From Spirodela intermedia (lineage: Eukaryota; Streptophyta; Magnoliopsida; Alismatales; Araceae), in contig LR746264.1 of the NCBI GenBank assembly GCA_902729315.2, forward strand, positions 5,295,878-5,359,877: a stretch of DNA of 64,000 nt, given 5' to 3'. Below the pieces are notes generated by a model. The model was not told the DNA's origin. It made no database searches and worked only from the letters and a program-made list of their open reading frames with translations. This document shows positions 21,692 through 34,000 of the stretch, piece by piece (positions within the stretch are counted from its first letter, which is position 1; each line of letters begins with the position of its first letter). Both the position numbers and the translations under genes were made by a program.

Positions 21692-24600
21692 TCATGAGTG
21701 GAGCAGGTACCCTACAATGAAAGCGACCGTGGTCACGAAGCAGACGAACAGGAAGGGGAAGCCCACTTGACCTTTGGCAGCGGCCCTCCTCCTCAGCAAC
21801 ACCTACAGGAAGCAGCAGATTATGCCACAGATAACGAACGAGATCAACGGGGTTTATCGGTTAGTCCAACACTCACAACTTCTTGCTGCAGCCTGGACTT
21901 CTCTTGGGACGTGGAAGCATGCTCTTCTGACAGCCTTGCGATTATCTGCTCGGCCTGCAAAGGAGACCATGATATCAGTCAACCTATGCCTGTGGGTGAG
22001 AATCTATGGAGCATTTCAGCGACAAATCATCGATATATTAGCATTAACTCATAGTGCGAAGAGATGACGGCAAAGACGAGAGCTACGTTGAGAGTTGACT
22101 AACGGGCAAGAACAAAGTAATTGAGGTACAAGATTTTGGTACAGAGAAAAAAAAAAAGAAAAGGACAGAGGATGAGGTTAAGCCTCTATGATTATAGGTT
22201 TTTACATAAATTATTACGTATAATAGACACCAAAAAGACACATTCAGATCTTCAGAAACAGCTAAAAGGTGCATCATTTAACAAAATAAAGGGCACTCGG
22301 TATGCTATTGATAACCAAAAACAAAATGATCGTTGTGGCAGTGATGACCAAAAAAGTTTTGGTACCTCTTTGAGTTTGGATTCCAGATGGGCAGCGTTCG
22401 CTGCTGCTATGTTCTCATGATCATCAACCTTGGCCACCTGGCAAAAACAGGCAAGATAAGGTATCACAGAATCTTCATCGAGCTATTTTTAGCCACCAAA
22501 TGGTGAAAAGATTATAGAGGTCATTGGTTCTCCCTTAGATTTTTGGTTATTCTCAAGGCCTAAACCAACGCACTGATAGTATACAACCTTATGATACGAC
22601 TAATGAAGGTACTATGATGATGGTGGTAGTGATATGTGGTTGAGTTACAGAAAGCTTACTGACCTCATTGAATTTGGATTCCAAACGGCCAACTCTTGCG
22701 GCTATAATTTTCTCCACAGAAATATCCTCGGATACCTAGAAAAAGAGAGGAAAAAAATGAGATAATATGTTTTTTGCAGCATATTTTCTAGGCTCACGGA
22801 ATTTCAAGCCACTAATGTGACATTTGCAGGCGTATAATCTTCATGAAAACAATTACCCTGGAAGTGTAAAGGTTTTGTACGCCACTCAGCACTTGATCTT
22901 TTGGTGGAGTCTCCTTAGGAAAAGAAGGCTCTTTAAAGACAGGAGGCTCTTTCGGAGCATGGTTTCCATCCAAAACAGGAGCTGTGGAGGGAGGAGGATC
23001 CTGATGCAGAGATCCATTAATGGGCTGCAACACTGGAGAATGTGGGGCACTGACAAGGACTACTCGCAGCTTGATTTCTTCGATATAGTTCCCACTGTCC
23101 TTTGAGAACTGCCAAAACAGTAAAAGAAAAATGAAAAGAAGCCCCAACTCTTGAGAAGTGTAACTGTAGTAGTGACGGCCGGGCATACCAGATTTGGCTG
23201 AAGGCCCTCCTCCATGGTTCCATATGGAACAATCGTGCTTTGAACAAGGAACTTGTCTTTGCATTGCAAGTCAGAGGGAGCTACCTTTTGCGCTTGCATT
23301 GTAACTACATTTAAATTGGATGCAGTTCGTAAACTAATGAAAGAAAGATGGAGCTGATTTTAGGAACAGTGTCAAGAGATCACACGGAGAAAAGAATATT
23401 CGGAAATAACCTAGAAATTTGGTTTCCTAGTCCCAGTAACTCATCCTTGTTGTGGTCAATACAAACATGTTAACGCGCATATACATCAATGTAAAGTCGT
23501 ACAGTTATGACCTTTACCTGTAAAGTCACAAGTTGTATTGGGTAAAGCAATGCCTACGTTTGGTCTTACACAATACTTCTTTGGGGCTGTAGTTTTAACC
23601 TGTCGACAATATGAACAGAGACGAAGAAGTTGAGATGGAGATAAAAGTCCACAGACGGTTTTCAAAGGAGCCGTAAGAAGCTGGCACTAAAGTATTCCGA
23701 TTATCATTTCCCCAAAAGCAAAAGAGAATGCCGAATGGGCATTGCAATATGGAGATAATCACATGCAATATTGAAGAGCTTCTGCAATTCCTCGTTTATT
23801 AAAATCACGGTTTGCGTCAACCAGCAGGGCAGATCAAATGGATCAGGGTCCTGTTTGTAAAATCAACAGCACTTGCAATTTCTTCACTCATTAAACTCAT
23901 GATTTGTGCGAACCAGAGGCGCAGGTCGAATGGGGTCAGATTCTGAGTTGGGTCTGTAAAGACGGGTTCACGGCCTACATGATGTGGAGTACATTGGGTG
24001 CAAGATAGGTCATGGCTTTCTCCAAATAAGTTGTTTGCTAATACCCATATAAACGGGGAACTGGAATTCCACTTGATTAAAAAAACAGTAATTATGCCTT
24101 GAACTGAATAATCTGAGAAAACCAATCCTCACGACATTTGATACGTAAATGAAAACAGAATGAAACCAAAATTTAAAAAATGCCATTTACTCTAAATAAA
24201 GAGTGGAAAATCCTGCGAACCACATAAAAAAGGATTTTGTTGCGAAATAATAGATTTTTAAATGGTTTCCCATATTTTTGCACCATTTATTGGCTTTCAA
24301 GGTGTAATAAAGCCATTCAATTCTTTAGTCGGACGAATCACGGCAGACAATAAATAAGCGTTGGAAATCTAAAATATTGAGAGAAACATATTTTACTCTA
24401 AATAACTTACAATCAATTGGGGCATGCCTCCTAATGAGCATCAGAGATCTCACCTTAAAAGCAACATAGTGATGGAATTATTGATGAGTTGCATAGAGCA
24501 TGAACTTTGAGATCTCACCTTAAAAGCAACATAGTGAATGGAATTATTGATGAGTTGCACAGAGCATGAACTTTGCTTCTTCAACTCAACTGTCACAAAA

Positions 24601-27600
24601 AAAAATAAATCAATGTTCAATTATCCTAACACTAAGAACCGAAGCAAGAGTGAGCTATGTACCATAAAAGAAATGGCAACAAACGTTTTGGATGAGATAA
24701 TATTTTGTTGAAAAAAATGAGAAACTCCAAATCATAAAATGATATTTAGAAAACTGAAGCACAAAAGTAAACCTGCGACAATTATGAAGAATAAAACCGA
24801 TAATATGTTTTCTAGAATTGACATTCACAAGAGTACTTCTTGGAATACAAAGGTAGAATTATTGAACTAGGAAAAAAGCCAAGTAACGGCTATGCATAAG
24901 AAATGGATACGTGTGCGTATATCTTTCAACCAAAAACACAACAATTGTCTTCCATTAATGACCACGCGTAACAGAAATATCCCTGAAAGTCTAAACATGT
25001 CCCACAGGAACAAGAACTTCCCTAAAGGTACAGATGCAACATTAATCGTACGCCTGAACAAATACTCATCTGTTGAATCAAGACATTAGGTGACTAATAT
25101 TTTCACAAAGTGATTGACACGAAATCAGTTCGGTTTAAGGCTTTAGGCCGTATTAGACTGGCTGATGGTTTGAGTGGTTGTATTTTCAGCTACAAGTCTT
25201 AGAGCAGTAGTTCAGCATTCCTATTCCCATCGTCTTTCTTATAGCGTCCTGTCTATCTTTGGCCAATTACTCGTAACAGGGAGAAGTATGCACTTCACAT
25301 ACGTTTCATAATTATATTAAATAAAAAAATGAAAATAAGGAGGAAGTGGATGTGTGGTTGAAGAATAAGTCTTTCCGTAAACCTTTTCTCTCTCTTCCAT
25401 TCCCTCTAATAGAGTATGCTACAAGTGATAAAGTGCCAATCCCATGCTTGTCATGGAATTCTAGATTCTATAGCAATGTCTCTAACTGACTCCACTTTTT
25501 CTGCTAAGCGTGTACAGCATAGGTAAAAAAGACAGCTCTATCTCGGGGTGCACCGCATATGATGCATTTGTCTCATTAAAGGCAATGGCCTTAAGAGCAA
25601 AATCTTCCGGTTTATGCACATTCACTCATTCCTCTTCCAACGTTTCCTCTCTCTATGCATCGATTGAAACGTCCAACAAGAGTCAACAGATTGTGCATCC
25701 ATGGCACACGCAGCGAGATCCAGAAAAAAAGGCACAAATGTAACCTACATGGTTTCACCGAGGTTTTAAGAAATCAACAAAAGCACCGGTCCCATTTATA
25801 AGAATCCAGAGATGTCCGAATACAATAGAGTACAAAATTTGCGACAGTTTCTTTAAACCTGAAATCTTCTAGAAGGGTCGTGGAACGAATACTAAAATCA
25901 CAAGTAAATATCTATGCACATGAAACTTTTGAGAATTAATTTTTCAGAACGATCCATGGCATTGTGCCATGTAATTCCACCAAAGCTCTGAAACACAGTA
26001 GAATATCTCAGATGTACGTAGATAAAACGAAGCAACCATAATCCAATAATGTAGCAGCCCGTTGGTTTTATAGAGAAGGCTCCCTTTCCTACTTAAATGG
26101 ACTCAGACGCCCAATTTTCCACTGTCCCATAACAATCACAACGACATACTATAATTAAAATGGCAAAATCGGAATAGATGAGTAAATAACTAGCATTTAT
26201 AGCGTACTATGAATTTGAAATAACTATGAAGATGAAAAGAAAGAGCATTTTCTGGAGCTAAAAAATGTTTCTGCCTCCCTGGTAACCAATGTTTGAACAC
26301 CATATCGATGCCTTGATAGTGTTCACTTGCCCCTTTGTTGACTAGGAGTAACAAAATAATCATAAATTTAGGTGTAGAGTCTTTAGGTTAGTTTCTCTTT
26401 TCATCTCAACAAGGTTGAAAGAAAGAGCATTTCGATGTAATGAGAAACGAAAAATATACAATTTTCAGAGTTCTGAATTACAGATGAACCTGCACAATAA
26501 TGGCGAAGATTTTGTCTCTTGAATGGGAGGGGTGTGCTTTTACAGCAGATTGCATGTGTACATGCACGTCCTGTGTTTATTTATGATGCTTAACGAAAAA
26601 ACGACATTGGGCTTTATTATCACGTACGAAGATAAATAAGACATTGCGGCGCACTCCTCTTAACAAAAAAAAGACATTATGTTGGGATTGAGACAGAACG
26701 ATCGCCAGTATTTGGAGTTGGACAAACCCAATATCTAGAGGTTGATTAGAATGCTGTCAGTAGGAAAGATCCAATCGCTGCAGTGGCAGATGTGGATGCC
26801 CACGCCTCGCCTAAATTCTGTAGTCTTAATATCTAAATATCAGGATTCTGGCCAAGAAATATAGTCAGCATTGTGCTTTATTATCAGGTACAAAGACAGA
26901 ACCTATGTATATGAGTCCATTCAAACGGAATCACTCAAGTACAGGGATAAGACCTTAAATCTCTACTCTCTCGTAGCACTTAGGGTGCGGTGCCTCTCAT
27001 GTTTCCCTCTCTGATTAAGATCAACAACATGCGGTGTCCTCTTCTAGCCCTCTCAGCACCAACAACATGAGATCGGCTTCCTCCATGGTCTGTCCAGAGG
27101 TCCATAACCGAAAATGTTGTCATCTTAACGTTTTCTACATCACATATTTACGTACACAGAAGATGAGAATCAAATTTATCATGGATCACAGATCTTCCGA
27201 CTTCCAATTACAACGCCCCTCGCTCTCAAGACCGCTAATAGAACGAATAGCATGCTACAGGCATAAGAAAGACTCCAAGGTGACGCTTATCATGTAGGGT
27301 CACTCTATGGTCCTCAAATATGTGATAAGGTCAATGTGGAACAAATTAGTAATAGCAAGATAGCAATGATCCGTGAATGCTGAACACTTTCTTGTCGCGA
27401 TCCCAAGTAATCAGATTCCAGTTCAGAATGCACCTAAATCAATCCGAATACTTTTAAAGTAAAACGATACAAAGCAAGAGGGCAACAACTCATGACCTAA
27501 ACCAGAAATGAAAGCTAAACAAAAGAAGCAACGGCTGTGGCGATGCTTAATGATCTATTGGCAAAAGAAAACTTACAGATGAACCTGAGCTCTGAAGGCT

Positions 27601-27625
27601 GGATTTCCACGAGTTTATTCGCCAT
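21692..27625 (-). CDS. VAP27-like vesicle-associated membrane protein (MSP domain, tail-anchored ER protein)
   Basis: Nine exons on the minus strand (27625-27577, 24589-24519, 23599-23518, 23304-23189, 23108-22857, 22735-22664, 22437-22366, 21954-21877, 21802-21692) join without a frame break and give 300 aa. Residues 3-125 form the major sperm protein domain: LVEIQPSELRFIFELKKQSS, VKTTAPKKYCVRPN, MQAQKVAPSDLQCKDKFLVQ, EIKLRVV. This domain binds FFAT motifs at ER-plasma membrane contact sites and links ER to cytoskeleton and endocytic proteins. A Pro-rich linker (about 130-175) and a coiled coil (about 191-268) precede the C-terminal membrane anchor VGFPFLFVCFVTTVAFIVGY. Exons 6 and 7 are each 72 bp and encode similar 24-residue segments ending in LESKFNE and LESKLKE, so they may be exon duplicates. 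Intron 1 is about 3 kb and AT-rich. Exon 2 has a copied 3' end (separate entry). Confidence 0.94.
24444..24574. repeat. 65/66-bp tandem duplication spanning the VAP27 exon 2 splice donor
   Basis: Bases 24509-24574 hold the 3' part of VAP27 exon 2 plus its donor. Bases 24444-24508 are a second copy immediately downstream on the minus strand, differing by one missing base (GTGATGG against GTGAATGG) and one substitution (GCATAG against GCACAG). The copy carries an identical AAG/GTGAGATCTC donor. Use of the second donor would add 65 nt and shift the frame. Confidence 0.9.
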
Positions 27626-29837
27626 GTTCCCCTAAAAACCCACCGCTTAACCACCAAACAACCGAGGAAGGCAAAACGATCAACTCTCAACAGCTCCGCC
27701 TGGATCACCGCTGTACCATTGGTCAAGTCATAACCAAACGCAAGGAAATCAACGAGAAGCAGAAGAAGATGAAGCGGAGAAAAGATGCAGAGATCACAGT
27801 GTTAGCTTTCACCCTGGCTTTTGTGGAGGGGAAAGGAATCGCCGGAGTTGTCAGAAATGGGTAAACACACCAATGATAGAACCACGGCGGTGTTAGAGCA
27901 ATAAAACTAGAGAAAGGAGAAGAAAGATTATTAAATGAGTCGTCCGCCCCGCTCCCGTTTCTGCCTTCTTCCACCACCCCCGCATCTGCAACTACAAACG
28001 CCCAGTTCTGGGCCCCCACTGTCCACCCATATTATTTATTCCATCATTCAAAATACGTACTGTTCCACCCAAAATAACATTTGAAGATCAACAGAATCTC
28101 ACAGCAGTAAATTCCCACGGGGGTGACGAGTCATCACTGTACAGTTGGAATCACGGAGAGGAAAGAATACTCTTCCTAAAAGAGAATTCGTCAGCAGCAA
28201 CCAGGACTCTCAGCTCGACACTTCCCTTCGCCTATGACAGGGATTTACTTTATAAAGTAGCACTCATCGGCAGCGGGGGGAAAACTGAGCTCTAAGCACA
28301 AACACGCACAGCACACAAAATCTGCGCTAGGTACGGGAGAAGGAAACAGAAAAACGCTTGAGCAAGCGTGAAAAAGATAATCAAAGTTACGAATCCATTC
28401 TTTAGGTGAACACTTGTTTAAGCTATGAAACACTTGATTTCACAACAAGTATTTGTGCCTCGTCCGAAAATAGTTGGTCACTCACACTCTTTCAACCTGT
28501 AACCACCGGGAGTGGTTGATCTGGATGGACTGGTTGATGCTCCTGTTCTCCTGTGGATCGAGGGATAAGCACGTCGGGGGCTGGAACCATCATGAGGAGA
28601 ACACCACGACGGAAAGCCGCCCCGCCATAGCGTGGAGTAAAGGCCTCCTTTCCTTTCCGGGGGCCGGTTGGTGGCGGAGATCGGCGTAGACGCGACGTTT
28701 CCTACTCGCCTCCACCCTCTCGCTGCCGCTACCTCTCTCTGGCCCCGCCTTCACACCTCCTTCATCGCCACTGCAAACCCTCCCAGTGCCGCCGACACTC
28801 CCCTCAAATTCTTCCCCCCTTCTCCACCCAGCTAAGGTAGTTGCATCTCTCTCCCACGTTGCCCGGTGGAAGGGGGACGTCGCGGAAAACGACAAAAGAT
28901 GGGCCCCACACGCAGTGCTTTCCATGGGCACGAGATTAGGGCCTACCAGTTGGGGACACGCGTCCAAAGATTGATTACTCTCATTTTATATACAATTAAC
29001 TATCAACGTCTTAATTAATTAGTTTGATCTTTCCCGTATAATTTACCTATTTGCTTAGATCCCTCTTTATTTTCACTCCGCCCTGGAGTCTCAATTTTTC
29101 TGCATTAACCATCTTGACTCTGTCGTCGTTGAGAGAGGGAAGAGAGAGAGAGAGGCAGAGAGAGACAGTCAACTACCCCTCTCTCTCTCTCTCTCTATTT
29201 CTCTCTCTTCCACGCCCGCATCTCACTTCTTTGAAATGCAATATTAATCTAAAACTATGGCTAAATTTACATCGAGAAGATGATCGCAGATCGAGGGGCA
29301 AATAAATAATTTCATGTTATTTGGGGATTAAAACGAAAATATATAATAACCACGTGAAAAGCACGGAAAAACTCGTAAGGAAGAAACTTGTCGGCAAACC
29401 GATCCCGGTGGGTCCAGCACGAACTATGAAGCCCAATATTTGGCCCATTAGTAGTCCGAGCAGATGGTGGCCTCGATCTGGGCCGAACGGCCCGTGAGCG
29501 GGGCCCATTGGCGCAGTCCGCTGAGTGGGCCAGGCCTAGAAAGTTCCAGCCGAGTGAGGTGGCGGTGGAGGCGGGTGGGCCCCTTCAGGATTCTAGAGCA
29601 GCTTCCCCCCTGTTGGAGCCCTCCTGAGTGTGGGGGGCCCTTCTCTGGCTTCGTGGCCGGCGTTCGAATCGGCTCTTTCGTGGGGTGTGCGCTGGCATTT
29701 GTGGGCCCACCACAGAAATACTAACGACTCCTGTGCCTCCTCAACTCCGCCCATTCTCTTCCGGTGTGCCCTCCTTGAGGTTCGCGATCACTCAGCCTGC
29801 CTCGGGGTCCCCCAGAGAGAGAGAGAGAGATAGGGAG
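27626..29837. other. Divergent intergenic region between VAP27 and ACP
   Basis: About 2.2 kb lies between divergent genes. The VAP27 leader probably occupies part of 27626-28000. GA/CT tracts lie at 29130-29215. TGGGCC/GGCCCA motifs are dense at about 29475-29535 and near 29700, consistent with a housekeeping-type promoter for ACP. Frames such as minus 28590-28967 are low-complexity and have no domain. No gene is supported. Confidence 0.55.
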
Positions 29838-31461
29838 ATGGCTTCCGTGGCGGCGTCTTCGATCTCCATCGCAGCTCGGTCCCGATCTGCACCTCTGAAA
29901 TCCCAGGTCTGATCTCGCAGACTGCCGACTCTATTACTCTCGTGGCTCTTTCCCTGTTCTGCGCTTGATCCGTTCTTTCCTGGAGTTTCTCCTCTGCGGC
30001 TCCTGATCCGGGGGAGGTCCTGCTCGAACTTGTTCGCGGATAGATGGACATTAGATTTGCAGACGGTCGTTTCGACCCTGCTCCGTTTTCTCGACTCGAC
30101 GGTGCTGAGTCAAGTGAACTAGTGCCGGACTGTGGTGGTTAACTAAGCACGGTATTAGCTTCACTAACGGCGTTGTTTTGTGTGGATAGATCGAGCCCCT
30201 CGATCTCAGCAGTCTTCATTGATCATTCTATCATTTAGTTTTAAAAAATATTAATTTTCATTTTTCAACTCTAAATCTGGACCGGCGATTAGTTCAACGC
30301 AGATCAATCCCAAACTTTTGTTTGATCTGGAGGCCTTGTTGCTCTCTTTCTTCGTAGGGTTTTCTCTTTTCATTACATCTGATGTCTGGACAAGCTGAGA
30401 TTTTTTCATGTACTTTCTTTGAGGCGACAAGACATCATCTGCCTGCTCTACAGCTTAGATCTATTGACCTTAATAGCATCTGTGATGGACACTTGGCTAA
30501 CATTTTTCTCCAAAGGCAATATTAACTCTCAGCCATAAGCATTCCTGAAGATGGCAACTATTTCATGATCCTCTCTGGTTTGTGGGTATCACGTATTTTC
30601 CTTGGAATGACCTAGGAGTATGGAAGTATATCAGCCAGTGGCGGGCGATTCTGGCGGTTTTTTTTTTTTTTTTCATTTGAACCATTGTGCGTTGAATATC
30701 CGTATGGTATCAGATAACAAATTACTCTATAATATTTAATTAATGTGATAAATTATGCTCTCACAGATTAGTACCCATCATCGTGCCTCTTTGATCTGAT
30801 TAGAAGAAAACTGGGTTTCAGTCATTTCTCAGACCAGTGACACGAACTGCTTTGTGGACTAACCCACCGCTACAGGCATTCAATGAGCTCCCGGGCTTTG
30901 GATCACTTTCTTTAAGCACCCAGAAGAGCTTTCCTTCCGTTCGACTGCGACTTTCTACGCCACGCCTCCGGGTCTCATGCTCGGTACGCAACATCCCTCA
31001 TCTTTCTCCTGTGTGGGCGGGGTCAAGAAGCCCGACTTGACGACCTGCCTGCCTCCAAACGCCCTGTTCAGGCCAAGACGGAGACTCTGGAGAAGGTGTG
31101 CGGCATCGTGAGGAAGCAATTGGCCCTCCCCGCTGACAGCTCCGTGGAGGGCGGTACTAAGTTCAGCCAACTCGGTGCCGACTCGCTTGACACGGTAACG
31201 GGATCCCTCTCTGGTTCGTCCGTGTGAAGCGGGGCTCTGCGGCTGACTGCTGCTTGCTTCTGCGGCGTCTCGCAGGTTGAGGTGGTGATGGCCCTCGAGG
31301 AAGAGTTCGAGATTAGCGTGGAAGAGGAGAGCGCGCAGAGCATCGTGACGGTGGAAGACGCCGCCAACCTTGATCGACAAGCTCGTCGCCAAGAAGTCCG
31401 CTTGAGCGGAAAGAGTGAGAAGTCCGCCGTTCAGTCCCGCCCCCCTGTTGACGCTTTGTGA
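29838..31461 (+). CDS. Plastid acyl carrier protein, frameshifted near its C-terminus
   Basis: Four exons: 29838-29906, about 30822-30983, 31072-31194 and 31276-31461. Acyl carrier protein carries growing acyl chains on a phosphopantetheine arm during plastid fatty acid synthesis. The mature domain starts near [24 protein letters not shown] holds the Ser that receives the arm, and [20 protein letters not shown] is helix II/III. The first two exons encode a Ser/Arg-rich transit peptide ending at VSCS. Exon 2 could instead start at 30876, giving a length closer to the family norm. In exon 4 the frame leaves the family sequence after EDAANL (about 31370). The next bases read in the +1 frame match the usual ending and reach TGA at 31403-31405, whereas the literal frame continues to 31459-31461 with an unrelated Arg-rich tail. 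One extra base near 31370-31372 explains this, either a true mutation or an assembly error. Confidence 0.9.
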
Positions 31462-31762
31462 TCGGACTATTCACTGCTTTCAAGAGAACCCCCCCCTCTT
31501 CTGCTGGTCAACTACTTCTCACGGGCGACAGATGCGGACGCCAGAAGCAGGCAGAGCATCCGGCACGTGTGGAACCAGCCGCCTCTGTGCCAGCCTGCCC
31601 TCCAATTGCCATGGCCCCTGTGACTCAAGGCTCGCTCACGCAGGCCAGCCATTATAAGGCAGCGCCCTCCCTTTCGTACGTCTTCTTCTTGCTCATTGTT
31701 CAACCACAGCTTCAGTTCTCCTCGCCGCCAATCCGCCGGAGCTGCACTGAGCAACCGGCGGC

Positions 31763-32200
31763 ATGGGCGGCGCTCTCGCCCGGCTCCTCTTCCTGGCCGT
31801 GATGGCGGCGGCGGCGATGGCGACGGCGACGGCGACGGCGACCGGAGCTTGGCCGTCTATGCCTCACAGCTCCATCGCGCAGGCGCCTTCCTTCCTCCCC
31901 TCCGCCTCCGCCCCGACCCACTCCGCCCTGCCGCCGGCGCCGAGCCGCGACGCAATGCCCGTCCTCCCCACCCCACGCGGAGGCGCCCGCGGAGGCGCCG
32001 AGGGCCTCGTAACGCCGGCGGGCTCTCTGCCGATCATTCCGTCCAACCCGAGCCCCCCCAACCCCGACGACCCTCTGCCCTCGGGCTTGGCTCCGTTCGG
32101 CACCGCCGCTGCCGCCGCAGTCCCCTCCGCCGCGACCTCCCAGCTGTGCCTCGCACAGGCGGCGGCGGCGTGGCTCCTCCTGCTGCTGCGGTGGCTCTAG
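31763..32200 (+). CDS. AGP25/26-like classical arabinogalactan protein, GPI-anchored
   Basis: A single exon encodes 145 aa. Residues 1-28 form a hydrophobic, Ala-rich signal peptide. The middle is Pro/Ser/Ala-rich and includes IIPSNPSPPNPDD followed by SGLAPFG, a motif I recognise from Arabidopsis AGP25-AGP27. The C-terminus LAQAAAAWLLLLLRWL is a hydrophobic tail expected to be exchanged for a GPI anchor. Dispersed AP, SP and TP dipeptides would be hydroxylated and arabinogalactosylated in the secretory pathway, placing the product at the outer plasma membrane or wall. The start is the first ATG of the frame. Positive charge near the C-terminus (LLRWL) is slightly unusual for a GPI tail. Confidence 0.8.
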   Translation: MGGALARLLFLAVMAAAAMATATATATGAWPSMPHSSIAQAPSFLPSASAPTHSALPPAPSRDAMPVLPTPRGGARGGAEGLVTPAGSLPIIPSNPSPPNPDDPLPSGLAPFGTAAAAAVPSAATSQLCLAQAAAAWLLLLLRWL

Positions 32201-32565
32201 CTGTACGCAAAAGCTGTAGGCGCTCCTTCCCCCTGTTGTTGTTTCTGTTCATTCACAGTTCGATTAGAGAGCATTGTATATTGGAAGAAAGGAGAAGATG
32301 AGGGGTCGACCTGTGCTCGTGATCTCCGTCGTCATTGTCCTCCGCTCCATTCCCACTCAGTGGCCGGCCAACTTGAGGGGGGGGAGGGTGGCTGAGTCAC
32401 ACATGGTGCAGAAGAAAACAGGAGTGGAATAACGGGGACGAGAAGACAAATGGTAAATTTTGTCCACTCGCACAGAGCTGGCGTCGACTGGCAGAGCCTC
32501 ATCACACCCCCTCGTACACGTCCATGAAGCCCAAATCTTGCCCCGCAACACCCCTCAGACTCTAT

Positions 32566-32567
<2 letters not shown>

Positions 32568-32627
<60 letters not shown>
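32568..32627. repeat. (GA)n microsatellite, about 30 units
   Basis: Uninterrupted alternating GA over 60 bp; the longest simple repeat in the window. Confidence 0.95.
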
Positions 32628-32630
<3 letters not shown>

Positions 32631-33256
32631 TCCGAAGAGATGAAAACGGTGCAGAGATTAGGGCGAACGGTAAAAACAAGGACAAGAACTGCAACTAAAT
32701 CGTTCCAAAACGAGCGGAAAATGAGGCTGAATTGTCTAATAATAAAAGAGCCATTCATTGCCGTGTGTTGATGAACCCTGCACGATTCAACTCTCTGCGG
32801 CGAGGTGGACTCCTGTCTTGGCCTGTCAGAAATCGTTTGAAAGTCATATCCTTGTTTTCCGGCACAGTAGAGGAGATCCAGCAAAAGTTTGACCCTACAG
32901 CCTGAGCACGTGACTGCTGCGAAGATGAGAGAGAGAGAGAGAGAGAAATAAATTGTGGCTGCGAAACGAAATCCAAAGGGGTGAAGGAACCCGGCGCATC
33001 TGCACATGCGCTGTCCCCTGACGCTGCTGACGGAATCATCCAAACTATTCCGACAGATGCGCACCTTTTTTTTCTTTTTTTTCTTTTTTTCTCCTGGAAC
33101 AGCCAGAAAGATGAGCAAACCTTCTTGAGCCTTCTCAAGATTTTGCCTGAAAAAGGTGAAATTCTGGGAGTTTAATGTCAACTGGGTCCAACAGAAGCCA
33201 ACAGTTTACCACCCCCTTTCCCATGCCCTAGCGACAGGTGCCTTATTCAGGGTGCT

Positions 33257-33259
<3 letters not shown>

Positions 33260-33298
<39 letters not shown>
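33260..33298. repeat. (CT)n microsatellite
   Basis: About 19 CT units, complementary in composition to the GA tract 640 bp upstream, so the two could pair as an inverted repeat in RNA or single-stranded DNA. Confidence 0.95.
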
Positions 33299-33300
<2 letters not shown>

Positions 33301-33671
33301 AGATGTGTGCAGGCAAAAGAGGGCTAGGCCCTTATTTGGGGCGGGGCTAAGCCTCAAGGGGTACAGTGTGGAGTCAGTTTTCTAGGATTTTCTTCCGATC
33401 GGAGGCAGGGGCAGTAAATGGGCCTTCGCCAACTCAAGAAGAGATATTATCCAAGGAAATGAGTAAGAAAGAATTTTACAACATAAGAACTCACTTATAC
33501 ATCTCTCATAACATGGGCTTTCAACTATATGCGACCAAATAGAGAAGAAGCGAAGAAATCATTCAGATAAGAACATAAATCCCCCCCCCCTCCCCCCAAT
33601 CCTGAAGCTCCTCAACACATCACGGTTGACAACGATAATGACGATGATGAGGATGATGAAAACACAAAGGG

Positions 33672-33703
33672 TGGTGATGGTGATGGTGATGGTGATGGTG
33701 ATG
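33672..33703. repeat. GGTGAT hexanucleotide repeat
   Basis: Five tandem GGTGAT units. Read on the minus strand they give a spurious poly-His frame. Confidence 0.9.
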
Positions 33704-34000
33704 TTCCATAACGCAGAGATGGACTATCTGTTGATGCTGAGATACCTTGTAAAGCTCGAGAAAAGCATGGAACAGCAAAAAGGGTGGTGATATCATACAC
33801 AACGTCTGAAGATGGGCGTCAGAAGGCAGCCAACGCCAATCCAGAGGAAAGTGGATGCTTCGGGGTTCTTGTTGATGACCTTTAAGTTACTGCTGATTGA
33901 GGAAATAACTGTGAGACAGAGCAAAGGAGTACATCAATTGAAGAGAAAGAATGGGAAGAAAATTATGCAGTGAAGTTTATGGACCATACCAAACATAGGG

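Larger units (their letters stand above)
32201..34000. other. Convergent intergenic region rich in microsatellites
   Basis: This lies between the 3' ends of the AGP and RUNKEL genes. It carries (GA)n at 32568-32627, a shorter GA tract at 32926-32946, (CT)n at 33260-33298, and a GGTGAT repeat at 33672-33703. Frames through these encode homopolymers (Ser/Leu, His) and are not genes. The RUNKEL 3' UTR probably lies within 33400-34000. Confidence 0.65.

Noticed and set aside
28590-28967. 125-codon minus-strand frame upstream of ACP
   Set aside because: It has Gly/Arg/Ser low complexity, no domain, and no splice continuation in a recognised family.
32555-33181. 208-codon minus-strand frame ending in Ser-Leu repeats
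   Set aside because: It reads through the (GA)n microsatellite and homopolymer runs, with no domain.
33620-33802. Poly-His frame
   Set aside because: It is produced by the GGTGAT microsatellite read on the minus strand.
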